Counted from the first letter of the stretch, positions 25,209 to 35,422 are shown. The stretch: DNA of 64,000 bases from Pseudomonadales bacterium (GCA_024234615.1 JACKNY010000003.1:372001-436000); one strand, 5' to 3'. The notes: generated from the sequence alone by a model not told the origin. A program made the numbers and translations.

Positions 25209-26374
25209 TCAACAGCAAAACGTTTAAACACTTTGATTTAGCACGCGCGCCGTCGCCCTGCTTTGTCGTCGATGAAGTAGCGGTAGAGCATAACCTGAAA
25301 ATACTGGATCGTGTGCAACGCGAGTCCGGCGCAAAAATCTTAATGGCACTGAAGGCGTTTTCGATGTTTAGTCTGGCGCCTTTAATCAGCCGTTACTTAA
25401 AAGGAGTTTGCGCCAGCGGATTGCATGAAGCGCTACTTGGTCACGAGGAATTTAGCGGCGAGATTCACACCTTCAGCGCTGCTTACACAGAAGCCGATTT
25501 AGCAGAGCTAGTTAAAATTTCCCACCATCTGGTGTTTAATTCCTTTGGTCAATGGCAGCGTTTTCAACCTTTACTGCAAGCAGCCAGAACCAAAAGACCA
25601 GAGCTACAATTTGGCTTAAGGATTAACCCCCAACATTCGGAAGGCACCACACCCATCTATGATCCCTGTGCGCCTTGTTCACGCCTGGGCATTCCGCGCG
25701 ACCAATTTACGGGACAAAACCTGGAAGGCATCAGCGGTTTGCATTTTCATACCCTCTGCGAACAGGACTTTCCTCCTCTCGAACGCACACTTGATGCGGT
25801 AGAGCAGCAATTTGGCGACCTGTTACCACAGATGGAATGGGTCAATTTTGGTGGTGGCCACCATATTACACGCGATGACTATCAGGTTGACGCGTTAATA
25901 GCCCGCTTGATTGAGTTTCAAAAAAAATATCAGGTGCAGGTCTATCTCGAGCCAGGTGAAGCTATCGCCATTCATACCGGCATCTTGGTCGTGGAAGTAT
26001 TGGATATCATCCATAACGATATGCCTATTGCCATTCTCGATAGTTCCGCCACCTGTCATATGCCAGACACAATGGAAATGCCCTATCGCGCAGAAATATT
26101 CGATGCTGGTCAGCCCAACAAAAAGGCCCACACCTATCGTCTGGGCGGGCAAACCTGTTTAGCCGGCGACGTTATGGGCGACTATAGTTTCGATCAGCCA
26201 CTGCAAATCGGTCAACGCCTCGCCTTTGACGACATGGCCCACTATACGATGGTAAAAACAACTACTTTCAATGGCATTAACCTGCCTTCGATTGCTATTT
26301 GGAACTCAGAGACAGACGCATTTCGACTGATCAAACAGTTCGGCTATCAAGATTTTAAACATCGGCTTTCTTAA
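25205..26374 (+). CDS. nspC: carboxynorspermidine/carboxyspermidine decarboxylase
   Basis: The 389-aa alanine-racemase-fold PLP enzyme removes the carboxyl group to give norspermidine or spermidine. It has a Lys in LMALKAFSMF near residue 48 (Schiff base), the HFHTLCEQ segment near 180, the phosphate loop NFGGGHHITR near 220, and the C-terminal active Cys region LGGQTCLAGD near 320. The start is GTG overlapping the previous TGA (GTGA), so translation is coupled. Together with the dehydrogenase it forms the carboxyspermidine pathway known from Vibrio and other marine bacteria. Confidence 0.93.
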   Translation: MINSKTFKHFDLARAPSPCFVVDEVAVEHNLKILDRVQRESGAKILMALKAFSMFSLAPLISRYLKGVCASGLHEALLGHEEFSGEIHTFSAAYTEADLAELVKISHHLVFNSFGQWQRFQPLLQAARTKRPELQFGLRINPQHSEGTTPIYDPCAPCSRLGIPRDQFTGQNLEGISGLHFHTLCEQDFPPLERTLDAVEQQFGDLLPQMEWVNFGGGHHITRDDYQVDALIARLIEFQKKYQVQVYLEPGEAIAIHTGILVVEVLDIIHNDMPIAILDSSATCHMPDTMEMPYRAEIFDAGQPNKKAHTYRLGGQTCLAGDVMGDYSFDQPLQIGQRLAFDDMAHYTMVKTTTFNGINLPSIAIWNSETDAFRLIKQFGYQDFKHRLS

Positions 26375-26390
26375 GAGTAAGGCGCTTTTA

Positions 26391-27281
26391 ATGCAGGATT
26401 TTGATCAACTAGCAGCACCCAACTACCCAGTTTTTCTTGGCTCTGAACTTCAGCATCCAGCACCTGAAAAAGCACGCTTCCATGTGCTGCCCGTTCCCTA
26501 CGAAGCCTCTGTTTCCTACGGCGGCGGCACGGCACTCGGTCCTGCCGCTATTCTGGGAGCGTCCTGGCAACTGGAAATCTGGGATGGCCAGAGCCGTCCG
26601 GCGGATCGAGGTATTTTCACCCACCCGCCCATTGATGTCACCGGAGCAGAAGCCGAAGTCATTCAGCGCATCGCCGATGCAACTCACCATATCGTATCGC
26701 AACAAGCACTGCCGGTTGGCTTGGGCGGTGAGCACACGGTAACTTATGGATTGATAAAGGGCCTGCTGGATGCGGGCATCAAGGACTTGGGCGTTGTTCA
26801 GATTGACGCCCATGCCGACCTGCGTGACGCTTATGAGGGTAACCCCTATAGCCATGCCTCCGTCATGAAGCGCATAGTTGATCTCGACATCCCCCTCTTT
26901 CAGTTAGGCATTCGCGCCTTCTGTGAAGAAGAAATCGCTACCCGCAAAGCCTTTGGTGTTCACTATATTGATGCGGAAGATTTAGTGCCGAACCAGATTC
27001 AGAGCATCGAACTGCCGCAGGACTTCCCAAAGAACGTATTCTTCACCCTCGATATTGACGGCATGGACCCTGCCATATTTCCTTCTACCGGTACTCCGGT
27101 ACCGGGAGGCCTGGGTTGGTACCAAACTCTGTCTTTATTCGAATCCGTCGTCAAACAGCGTCATATTGTGGGTTTTGACCTAATGGAATTCGCTCCAATT
27201 GCAGGGTTTCATACTTACGAATTCTCAGCGGCTCTGCTTGTCTACAAAATGATGGGGATTATTGATCGTCACAATCGTTAA
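26391..27281 (+). CDS. speB: agmatinase
   Basis: The 296-aa binuclear manganese hydrolase converts agmatine to putrescine and urea. The metal ligands are all visible: GLGGEHTVTYG, QIDAHADLRD, and FTLDIDGMDPA, plus a conserved HASVMKR segment after the second motif. It begins 16 bases after nspC and completes the arginine-to-putrescine branch, so the operon holds every step from arginine to spermidine. Arginase activity is unlikely given the context. Confidence 0.95.
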   Translation: MQDFDQLAAPNYPVFLGSELQHPAPEKARFHVLPVPYEASVSYGGGTALGPAAILGASWQLEIWDGQSRPADRGIFTHPPIDVTGAEAEVIQRIADATHHIVSQQALPVGLGGEHTVTYGLIKGLLDAGIKDLGVVQIDAHADLRDAYEGNPYSHASVMKRIVDLDIPLFQLGIRAFCEEEIATRKAFGVHYIDAEDLVPNQIQSIELPQDFPKNVFFTLDIDGMDPAIFPSTGTPVPGGLGWYQTLSLFESVVKQRHIVGFDLMEFAPIAGFHTYEFSAALLVYKMMGIIDRHNR

Positions 27282-27304
27282 ACCAAACCTGCCTGACCAC
27301 AACC

Positions 27305-28153
27305 ATGGATACAGAGCTACTTAGAACTTTTTTAGAGGTTGAAAAAACCCGCCATTTTGGTCACGCGGCGGAAAATCTCTATCTGACGCAGGCTGCGGTA
27401 AGTTCCCGCATTCGCCAGCTAGAGAATACTTTAGGCGTTAGCCTGTTCAATCGATACCGCAACAATATTAACCTCACACCCGCTGGTGAACGTTTAAAGC
27501 CCCATGCCGAAGCCATTATGATCTCGCTCAGTCGCGCTGTGCAGGAGTCTTCTCTCGTCAGTGATCAGTCACTCCAGGTGGCCATCGGCGGTTCGCCTAA
27601 TCTTTGGGATTCTTTATTGCAGGATTACCTCAATCAACTGCTACAGAAATTTCCTGAGATTACGTTACGGGCAGTTGCCCAGGAACAGGAATTCCTGACC
27701 CGACAGCTAATGAGTTATACGTTGGATCTCGCGATTATGTTTGACCCACCCAAGGTCGATGAGTTGAAAGTGGATAAAATCCGTAGCCTTCCGCTGCTGC
27801 TGGTTTCAAGCTACCAAAATATCGGATTTGACGAGGTGTTCTCACGCTCTTACATCCAAGTGGACTGGGGCACTTCTTTTAATATCCAACATGCTCAGTA
27901 CTGTAGCCATGCTGCGGCTCCAATTCTGTATACGAGTACCGGCAGGATTGCCCTCGATTTTATGTTGAAAAATGGCGGCTCCGCCTTTCTGCCAGCGCCC
28001 TTTGCCAGGCGCTATATTGATGCTGGGCAACTGTATCTTATTTCGAGCGCACCACCCATCAATCGAGATGTGTACACCGCCTTTCATCGCAACAGTGAAA
28101 AAGCAGAACAGCTCGAACAGATGATTATTCTTTTCACCCAAATTGATCCATGA
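27305..28153 (+). CDS. hdfR: LysR-family regulator, HdfR-like
   Basis: The 282-aa protein has a LysR winged helix whose N-terminus (MDTELLRTFLEVEKTRHFG, then AAVSSRIRQLEN and LFNRYRNNINLT) is nearly identical in pattern to E. coli HdfR, a repressor of flhDC. The C-terminal effector domain is complete. It starts 23 bases after speB on the same strand, so it may be cotranscribed with the polyamine operon and could regulate it. It is convergent with the next gene, whose stop touches its own. Confidence 0.88.
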   Translation: MDTELLRTFLEVEKTRHFGHAAENLYLTQAAVSSRIRQLENTLGVSLFNRYRNNINLTPAGERLKPHAEAIMISLSRAVQESSLVSDQSLQVAIGGSPNLWDSLLQDYLNQLLQKFPEITLRAVAQEQEFLTRQLMSYTLDLAIMFDPPKVDELKVDKIRSLPLLLVSSYQNIGFDEVFSRSYIQVDWGTSFNIQHAQYCSHAAAPILYTSTGRIALDFMLKNGGSAFLPAPFARRYIDAGQLYLISSAPPINRDVYTAFHRNSEKAEQLEQMIILFTQIDP

Positions 28154-29368
28154 TTATTGAACCGCAGTCTCGCCCATATAAACGATGCGGTAAATCGTGC
28201 CAGAATAATCATCCGACAGGTACAACTCACCCTGACTGCCTTGTGCCACATCCACTGGTCGCCCAATAATATCGCCATCCTGCTCAAATCCCGTCAAGAA
28301 GTCACGCTGTGTAATTCCTTCTTTATCATCCCAATGCAAAGATACGAGCTTATAGCCATCGGGCGATGAGCGATTCCAAGAGCCGTGCAGGGCGACAAAA
28401 GCACTTTTGCGGTACATTTGGGGCAAAGCATCGCTACGATTAAAACGTATGCCTAACGGAGCGTTATGCGCCCGAAAACCAAAGACCGGCGAAACCGCAT
28501 TCAGGAGCATCGCTTCTTTACCCTGACCTTCGTCAGGATCTAGATCACCAAAACCATTCACATAAGGCCAACCATAAAACTGACCATATTCGATACGGTT
28601 AAGCTCACAAGGCGGATAGTCATCACCCATCAGGTCACGACCGTTGTCGGTGGCATACAAAGCGCCATCCCAGGGTGCCCAATCGAAACCGACGCTGTTG
28701 CGCAACCCCGTACCTACTATTTCACCGGCACTGCCATCAGGACGGAAACGCATCATAGTTGCCCGCCGCACATCAGTTTCCACACAAACATTACAGCTCG
28801 AACCAATACTGAGATAAAGCCAACCATCGGGGCTAAAGCCAATGCTCTTTGACCAATGATTTCCGACCTTAGGTAAACCTTCTATGATGCGTTCATATTG
28901 CCCACCCAGGCGGCCTGAATCGACATCAAAAAGCACACGCCCGATAGCATCCGTTTCGGCAATATAAAGCCACTCTCGCCAGAGGGCCAAACCATGGGGC
29001 CGATTGAGCTTGTCCAGCAACACCCTTTTTGCATCGGCAATCCCGTCCTTATCCTTATCGCGCGCCAGCAGTATCACCTGATGTTGCCTTGGCGTACTCA
29101 CCAGCAGATCACCCTTTGCGGTTACTAGCAACATTCGCGCACCGGGAATTGCTGTGGCATAGCGGTTTAAACGAAACCCCTCTGGTGTCACTAGCCGGTT
29201 CTCCACAAGTTCTCGCGACGGCGACTTGATTCCGCTTCCGGCCAGCGCACTAACGATCATCTTCAGGCTGGTTATTTCGAGGTTCGGCGTCATAGCGATA
29301 TAGCCTACCGCTACCAGCACAATGGTCATTGAACTGAGGCCGAAAAAAATTAGCGTCCGTTTTAGCAT
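28154..29368 (-). CDS. membrane-anchored PQQ-type sugar (sorbosone-like) dehydrogenase
   Basis: The 404-aa protein has an N-terminal membrane anchor (residues 5-27). A six-bladed beta-propeller of the glucose/sorbosone dehydrogenase family follows. Typical motifs are RPHGLALW, GNHWSKSIGFSPDG, and GLRNSVGFDWAP, with GFRAHNAPLG and ALHGSWNRSSPDGYK later. These residues form the PQQ and calcium site in relatives. The Cys pair in SCNVCVETD is common in this subgroup. It would act in the periplasm. Whether PQQ is made by this organism cannot be judged from the window. Confidence 0.85.
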   Translation of the reverse strand: MLKRTLIFFGLSSMTIVLVAVGYIAMTPNLEITSLKMIVSALAGSGIKSPSRELVENRLVTPEGFRLNRYATAIPGARMLLVTAKGDLLVSTPRQHQVILLARDKDKDGIADAKRVLLDKLNRPHGLALWREWLYIAETDAIGRVLFDVDSGRLGGQYERIIEGLPKVGNHWSKSIGFSPDGWLYLSIGSSCNVCVETDVRRATMMRFRPDGSAGEIVGTGLRNSVGFDWAPWDGALYATDNGRDLMGDDYPPCELNRIEYGQFYGWPYVNGFGDLDPDEGQGKEAMLLNAVSPVFGFRAHNAPLGIRFNRSDALPQMYRKSAFVALHGSWNRSSPDGYKLVSLHWDDKEGITQRDFLTGFEQDGDIIGRPVDVAQGSQGELYLSDDYSGTIYRIVYMGETAVQ

Positions 29369-29585
29369 GCGACATAACCCTTCATTTAGAAATACCAGTC
29401 TCGGATGAGTCTCCGAACTAGCCCTATCCCGGCGAATGCATTATTATCTGCTCTTTTCGGGCGTAACGGTACCACGTCCAATTCTGACGAAAGGGCATTG
29501 CATCAATATCCAATGGTTTGCAATGCTCTGGAAAATAATAAATGCGCCCATGCAAAAGCGCCTGCAACGGACTTTTTCTTCCATA

Positions 29586-32117
29586 ATGTCAAACATTCTA
29601 CCTATGCGATCACAGATAGTTATTAGCTTGGTTTCCTTTGCGTTCAGCTCCGCAGTATTAGCAGCCACCCCTGAAAGTTCAGCATCAGAAAATGGCCGTT
29701 ACCGCTGCCAACCGAATGCCAGCGGTAGCGGCTGGCAGTGTGATGCGATTGAGGCAAACTCAGCTCAAGGTACGCTCTATGTACCTGTAACATCGCGTGC
29801 GGCTTCAGTGACAACCGTCAAAAAAGGTAAAGCGCCAAAACCCAAAGGGCCCTATGCGCGACTAGACTGGGTGGATAGAAACCAACTCTCCGAAGAGGAT
29901 CAGGCCAGCACCCCAGCCTATTGTGCCGGCGCTTATGTCGAGCCCGATTATCTAGCCGAGGAATTGCGCGACCTGGACCCTGCTACACAGCCAATTCTTG
30001 GCTCCTCTATTCAATCCGAAACAACCGAAGATGGCCACAGCACCCTGACTGGTGATGTTGTGGTTCGACAGGGCTATCGGCAGGTGAAAAGTAATAAAGC
30101 GCTGATCGATAGAAATGCCGGCACGGTTGATTTGGAAGGTGAGTCCACCTACCGTGAGCCTGGGGTACTGTTAATCGGCCAGGAAACCCACATTAATTTG
30201 GAAACAAAAGCCGTCACCATTAAAGATGCGGAATTCGTCGCTCACGAAAGCCATATGCGCGGAACAGCACAGCAACTGGAAAAGGATGAAAATGCCATTA
30301 TCCGCATCACCAAAGGCATGGTGACTAATTGTCCACCCGGAACCAATAGCTGGACCTTAGCAAGCAAGCATATTGAACTTGATCGCGAACAGGGTGATGG
30401 CGTCGCTAAACACGCCGTACTGAAGGTAAAAAACGTACCGGTTTTTTATACACCCTACATTCGTTTCCCCATTGATGATCGACGCAAGTCCGGCTTCCTG
30501 TTCCCCCAGCTCGGCAAGTCCGACGACGGTATCGATTTTGCTGCGCCCTATTATTTCAACCTCGCCCCCAACTATGATGCGACTTTTACACCACGTTATA
30601 TCTCTGATCGTGGTGCCATGAGCGAACTGGAATTCCGTTATCTGCATAAAAATAACAAGGGTATTATCGGTGGAGCTTACCTGGACAGTGATGACGAGTT
30701 TAACGGCAACGATCGATGGCTCGGCTCGGTCGAACATAGTGGTAGCCTCTTTAATCGCATTAACACCTTTATCGACTATGCAACTGTCAGTGATGAAGAC
30801 TACTTTAGCGACCTCGGAACTGACCTGAATATTTCCAGCCGAACCCACCTGCTTAGAATAGGGCAAGCCTCCTATACCAGTGATTGGTGGCGCGTGATCA
30901 CCCGGCTACACGGCTATCAAACGCTGGACGACGCTATCACCGATGCTAACAAGCCTTATGATCGATTGCCGCAAATACTTTTTGAGGCCAGCTATCCGCT
31001 CAAGAATACCGGCTTGGAAATTGGCTTAAAAACGGAATACAGCTATTTTGACCGCGATAATGATAACCTGACTGGTCTGCAAAGCGCAGTCGGCAGCCGC
31101 ATGCGTGCGGAACCGAGCGTTAGCTGGAATCTGGAGTGGCCATTTGCCTATATCAAGCCAACCCTGAAGTACAAATACAGTAAATACTCGTTGGATGATC
31201 TCGATAGCAGCTTCGATGACTCACCGGATATAGCGACTCCCTTATACAGCCTCGATAGTGGCATCTTCTTTGAACGCGCAATGTCACTGTTTGGCGAGAG
31301 CATGACCCAGACATTTGAACCCAGACTGTTTTATCTCAAGGTACCAGAAGAAAAGGATCAGCACCTGATCCCGAATTTCGATACGGGCGAGCTCACTTTT
31401 AGCTATAACCAGCTCTTTCGTGAAGATCGATTTACCGGCGGCGACCGTATCGGCGATGCCGATCAGTTAGCGGTTGGCCTGACCACCCGTCTTATAGAAG
31501 CATCCGGGTTTGAACGTTTTCGCGCCAGCATTGGTCAAATCTATTATTTTGAAGATCGTTTGGTTAGCCTAACAGGCATCCCCGCTATCGATGCTACCAA
31601 TTCAGAGTCAGCCTATGCGGCGGAATTTAGCTACGCACTGCGCTCTGGTTGGCGTTTCTATGGTGATATTGAGTGGGACCCCGAACTTGAGCGCACTAAC
31701 GAGAGCAGCATCGGATTGCGCTATCACTCAAATAACCAGCATATTTTTAATCTGGGCTATCGTGTCCGTAATGATCGTCAAAAATTGGAACAAACTGATG
31801 TCTCGCTGATCTGGCCGCTATCCGATCGCTGGCAGATTTTCACCCGCTGGAACCAGGACCTTATCCATGACAGAATTATTGAGGCACTGGCAGGTATTGA
31901 ATATAGTAGCTGTTGCTGGAGTATTCGTATTGCGGCACGACGCTGGATCAATGATGACGATCTCTTTCTGGCGAACGAGGTCGAGGAAAAAGACGGTATT
32001 TACATTCAATTTCAGCTGAAGGGGCTTGCCGGTTTAGGCCAATCGCTGGAAGGCATTCTCAGCAATAGTATTCCCGGTTATCGAGAGCAACGAAACAATG
32101 ACTTTTTTAATCAATAA
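29586..32117 (+). CDS. lptD: LPS-assembly outer-membrane protein LptD
   Basis: Forms with LptE the beta-barrel that inserts LPS in the outer leaflet. A signal peptide (MSNILPMRSQ, then a hydrophobic stretch ending VLAA) precedes a periplasmic OstA jellyroll of about 200 residues. The barrel then runs to the end. Disulfide cysteines are seen early (RYRCQPN, WQCDA) and late (SSCCWSIR), as needed for LptD maturation. No upstream ATG (29436, 29523, 29550) has a convincing ribosome site; I use 29586, giving 843 residues. The stop overlaps the start of surA, which helps fold LptD, the classic pairing. Confidence 0.95.
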   Translation: MSNILPMRSQIVISLVSFAFSSAVLAATPESSASENGRYRCQPNASGSGWQCDAIEANSAQGTLYVPVTSRAASVTTVKKGKAPKPKGPYARLDWVDRNQLSEEDQASTPAYCAGAYVEPDYLAEELRDLDPATQPILGSSIQSETTEDGHSTLTGDVVVRQGYRQVKSNKALIDRNAGTVDLEGESTYREPGVLLIGQETHINLETKAVTIKDAEFVAHESHMRGTAQQLEKDENAIIRITKGMVTNCPPGTNSWTLASKHIELDREQGDGVAKHAVLKVKNVPVFYTPYIRFPIDDRRKSGFLFPQLGKSDDGIDFAAPYYFNLAPNYDATFTPRYISDRGAMSELEFRYLHKNNKGIIGGAYLDSDDEFNGNDRWLGSVEHSGSLFNRINTFIDYATVSDEDYFSDLGTDLNISSRTHLLRIGQASYTSDWWRVITRLHGYQTLDDAITDANKPYDRLPQILFEASYPLKNTGLEIGLKTEYSYFDRDNDNLTGLQSAVGSRMRAEPSVSWNLEWPFAYIKPTLKYKYSKYSLDDLDSSFDDSPDIATPLYSLDSGIFFERAMSLFGESMTQTFEPRLFYLKVPEEKDQHLIPNFDTGELTFSYNQLFREDRFTGGDRIGDADQLAVGLTTRLIEASGFERFRASIGQIYYFEDRLVSLTGIPAIDATNSESAYAAEFSYALRSGWRFYGDIEWDPELERTNESSIGLRYHSNNQHIFNLGYRVRNDRQKLEQTDVSLIWPLSDRWQIFTRWNQDLIHDRIIEALAGIEYSSCCWSIRIAARRWINDDDLFLANEVEEKDGIYIQFQLKGLAGLGQSLEGILSNSIPGYREQRNNDFFNQ

Positions 32118-33405
32118 AACTACTTCCTTTGTCAGTCTTCTGCTATTTGCGGGATTAATTTCGTCCATATCTATCAGTCAAGCGGCAATTCAACGCCTGG
32201 ATCGAGTCGCCGTGGTAGTAAATGACGATATTATTATGGAAAGCGAGGTATTGAAGCGCAAACAAGATATCATCCGCACCATCAACAGGCAGCAGGCGGC
32301 AATGCCTCCAGAGGATGAACTGCTACGCCAAGTGGTTGAGTCGCTGATCATGGAAAGTATCCAGATGCAGATTGGTGAGCGCGCAGGGGTACGTATCGAC
32401 GACAATACCTTGAATCAAACGATGGAGCGGATTGCTCAACAAAACAACCTCAGCCTCGAACAATTCAAGCAACAGCTTCAGGCCGACGGTGTTTCTTATC
32501 AAGAAACCCGTGAGCAAATACGGGATGAAATGATTTCCACCCGTGTCCGCGAGGGCCGAGTCGGCGCGCGCATTCAAATTACAGAACAGGAAATACAAAA
32601 TTACCTCACCTCAGAGGCGGGTAAAAAACAGCTAGAAGCAGCCTATCTGTTGGGCCACATTTTGCTTCAAGTGCCTGAGGATGCGAGTGCTGCCGAAGTA
32701 GCAAAAGCGGAAGCAAAAGCCAAAGACTTGCAACGTCAGTTAAATACTGGTGCTGATTTCGCCACGTTGGCAGCGGCCAATTCCGATGACCCTAGCGCTG
32801 CTAGCGGTGGTGCGATGGAGTGGCGTAAAGAATCACAGTTACCTTCGGTGTTTTTAGAATATGTACCCAGACTGATGATCGGTGAAGTATCTGACCCCAT
32901 ACGCAGTCCCAACGGTTTTCACCTGATCAAGTTACTGAATAAACAGGGTGGCGACACGCTGATGGTGCCACAAACCCACGTCCGTCATATTCTCATTAAA
33001 ACCTCTGAGATTCGCGATGATGAGCAGGCAAAAGCCTTTGCCGGGCAGCTCTATGAGCGGATACAGGCAGGCGAAAGCTTTGAAGAACTGGCAAAAAGCC
33101 ATAGTGCCGATACCGGGTCGCTAGCATCCGGAGGTGATTTGGGCTGGATGAATAGTCGTGACCTGGTGCCTGAATTTCGCGAAGCAATGGAGCGAGCAGA
33201 AATCAACCAGTTAACCAAACCCATCCGCTCGCAGTTCGGCTGGCATATTATCGAGGTGCTTGGACGACGTATGCAAGATATGGGTAAAGATATGCAGCGT
33301 GCTCGCGCCCGCGAAATTATCTATCAGCGCAAGTTTGAGGAAGAACTACAGATCTGGCTAAGCGAAGAGCGCGAGGATGCCTTCGTCGATATTAAACTCT
33401 ATTAA
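32098..33405 (+). CDS. surA: periplasmic chaperone and peptidyl-prolyl isomerase SurA
   Basis: The 435-aa protein has a signal peptide (SFVSLLLFAGLISSISISQA). A SurA N-terminal chaperone domain (RLDRVAVVVNDDIIMESE) and two parvulin domains follow (near residues 180-280 with HILLQVPEDAS, and 290-390 with HVRHILIKTSEIRDD). A C-terminal helix closes the chaperone core. It escorts outer-membrane proteins, including LptD. The start lies 20 bases inside lptD, so translation is likely coupled. The 171 bases to pdxA hold no gene. Confidence 0.96.
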   Translation: MTFLINKTTSFVSLLLFAGLISSISISQAAIQRLDRVAVVVNDDIIMESEVLKRKQDIIRTINRQQAAMPPEDELLRQVVESLIMESIQMQIGERAGVRIDDNTLNQTMERIAQQNNLSLEQFKQQLQADGVSYQETREQIRDEMISTRVREGRVGARIQITEQEIQNYLTSEAGKKQLEAAYLLGHILLQVPEDASAAEVAKAEAKAKDLQRQLNTGADFATLAAANSDDPSAASGGAMEWRKESQLPSVFLEYVPRLMIGEVSDPIRSPNGFHLIKLLNKQGGDTLMVPQTHVRHILIKTSEIRDDEQAKAFAGQLYERIQAGESFEELAKSHSADTGSLASGGDLGWMNSRDLVPEFREAMERAEINQLTKPIRSQFGWHIIEVLGRRMQDMGKDMQRARAREIIYQRKFEEELQIWLSEEREDAFVDIKLY

Positions 33406-33576
33406 TCTCCGTTTAAACACGACCTTACTAGAGAGAAATAACAACCTCCGTCTCTCCTACTCGATCATAGCGGGGGTTGCTGAACCTGGAGTCGGATTGC
33501 CCATAGAGATGCATCAACACCGACAGGTTCCAAGCAGAAGTCCCCATTCTAACGGTACAAGAAAAAACCTCTGAAC

Positions 33577-34575
33577 ATGAAAAGTCCAATAATAGCAATC
33601 ACCGCGGGCGAACCGGCAGGGATAGGCCCGGATATCTGTATTAAAATCGCCCAGCAGCGGCAAATTGCTGCGCTGGTCGTTATCGCCGACCCCGACATGC
33701 TACGCGAACGCGCCTCACGCTTAAACCTGCCTCTCAAACTATTTCCTTTTGAAAAGGATCAAAGTGCTAGCCCGTTAGCGGCGGGCGAACTTTACTGCCA
33801 GCCGGTTATGCTCAATACCCCATGTACTCCCGGCTCCTTAGATTCCCGTAACGCTACCTATGTACTAGAAACACTCCGCCTAGCCGCCAAAGGTTGTCAA
33901 ACAAAGCAATTTAATGCGATGGTTACCGCGCCTGTACATAAGGGCATCATTAATGATGCGGGCCACACTTTTAGCGGCCACACTGAGTTTCTGGCTGAGC
34001 TGACGAACACCCCACGTGTGGTGATGATGCTGGCAACCGAGGGATTACGTGTTTGCCTCGCCACCACGCACTTACCATTAGCGCAAGTGCCACAAGCGAT
34101 TACCGAAGTGCTGTTGAATGAAGTGATCAGTATTATACAGCAGGATTTGCAGCATAAATTCGGCCTAGCACAACCCAGAATTCTGGTCTGTGGCCTTAAT
34201 CCTCATGCCGGAGAAGGCGGTCATCTGGGCCGCGAAGAAATTGATATTATAACCCCCACGCTTAATCGCCTGCGCCAGCAAGGCATGGACCTGGTTGGGC
34301 CGCTGCCTGCTGATACACTCTTTACCCCCAAGTATTTGGAAGAGGCTGATGCGGTGCTCGCGATGTACCACGACCAAGGCCTACCGGTACTTAAATACCG
34401 GGGTTTTGGCAATGCAGTCAACATCACTTTAGGTTTACCCATTATCCGCACCTCCGTTGACCACGGCACCGCTTTGGATTTAGCCGGTGTCGGTAGTGCC
34501 AATGAGAGTAGCCTTAAAGTAGCCATCGAATATGCCGTGCAAATGGTAACCGCCCAACAGCACACCCAGCTATGA
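33577..34575 (+). CDS. pdxA: 4-hydroxythreonine-4-phosphate dehydrogenase
   Basis: NAD-dependent enzyme of pyridoxal phosphate synthesis. The 332-aa protein begins with ITAGEPAGIGPDI, has the substrate segment VTAPVHKGIINDAG and FSGHTEFLAE, and shows metal-binding His in CGLNPHAGEGG and AMYHDQGLPVLK. The length is normal. Its stop overlaps the rsmA start by four bases. The order surA-pdxA-rsmA-apaG-apaH is the conserved gammaproteobacterial one. Confidence 0.97.
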   Translation: MKSPIIAITAGEPAGIGPDICIKIAQQRQIAALVVIADPDMLRERASRLNLPLKLFPFEKDQSASPLAAGELYCQPVMLNTPCTPGSLDSRNATYVLETLRLAAKGCQTKQFNAMVTAPVHKGIINDAGHTFSGHTEFLAELTNTPRVVMMLATEGLRVCLATTHLPLAQVPQAITEVLLNEVISIIQQDLQHKFGLAQPRILVCGLNPHAGEGGHLGREEIDIITPTLNRLRQQGMDLVGPLPADTLFTPKYLEEADAVLAMYHDQGLPVLKYRGFGNAVNITLGLPIIRTSVDHGTALDLAGVGSANESSLKVAIEYAVQMVTAQQHTQL

Positions 34576-35366
34576 GCAGACCAGCTGGACATCAAGCACG
34601 CAAGCGCTTCGGACAAAATTTTCTCGAAGATGCCAATATCATTCGCGCCATTATTCGGATTATTAACCCTAAGCCACAACAGGCGCTGGTTGAAATCGGC
34701 CCAGGACTCGGCGCATTAACGGAACTGTTGCTGGAAACAACCGGAGGCCATTTAGCGGTGGTCGAACTTGACCGCGATCTTATTCCTGTGTTGCGCACTA
34801 AGTTTTTTAATTATCCCCACCTCAGGATTCACCAAGCGGACGCACTCAAGTTTGATTTTCCTTCCCTCGCCCAGGCTGAGCAAAAATTGCGCATCGTCGG
34901 TAACCTGCCATACAACATTTCCACACCCCTTATCTTCCACCTCATCAGCTGTGCGAGCAGTATTCAGGATATGCACTTTATGTTGCAGAAAGAAGTGGTG
35001 GAGCGGCTGGCCGCGCAACCCGGTTGTAAAGACTACGGTCGACTTGGCATCATGGTGCAATACCATTGCCGGGTAGAGTCGCTGCTCGACGTTCCCCCCA
35101 CGGCCTTTAACCCACGCCCAAAAGTAGAATCCGCCGTAGTGAAGCTCACCCCTTATATGAAGCCACCGATTCCCGCACGAGACATAGAAGTATTTGAAAA
35201 AGTCGTCCGCAGCGCTTTTGCTCAACGCCGCAAAACACTGCGAAATAACCTCAAAAGTATGATTACTGATGCTCAATTGGAAGCATTAAACATTGACCCG
35301 AGCATACGCGCCGAAAATCTAACGCTACAAAACTTCGTCGCAATCAGCGATACTTTAACCCTGTAA
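34572..35366 (+). CDS. rsmA: 16S rRNA dimethyladenosine transferase RsmA (KsgA)
   Basis: Dimethylates A1518 and A1519 of 16S rRNA in late 30S assembly. The 264-aa enzyme has RFGQNFLED at the start, the SAM motif VEIGPGLGALTE, and the catalytic NLPYNIST. RPKVESAVVKL marks the C-terminal domain. It overlaps pdxA by four bases and is followed by apaG after about 50 bases. Confidence 0.97.
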   Translation: MSRPAGHQARKRFGQNFLEDANIIRAIIRIINPKPQQALVEIGPGLGALTELLLETTGGHLAVVELDRDLIPVLRTKFFNYPHLRIHQADALKFDFPSLAQAEQKLRIVGNLPYNISTPLIFHLISCASSIQDMHFMLQKEVVERLAAQPGCKDYGRLGIMVQYHCRVESLLDVPPTAFNPRPKVESAVVKLTPYMKPPIPARDIEVFEKVVRSAFAQRRKTLRNNLKSMITDAQLEALNIDPSIRAENLTLQNFVAISDTLTL

Positions 35367-35422
35367 CAATTCCCACGCCGCCAATGACACTGACGGCAAG
35401 TACGAAAAGGCAACAAGGCTTT

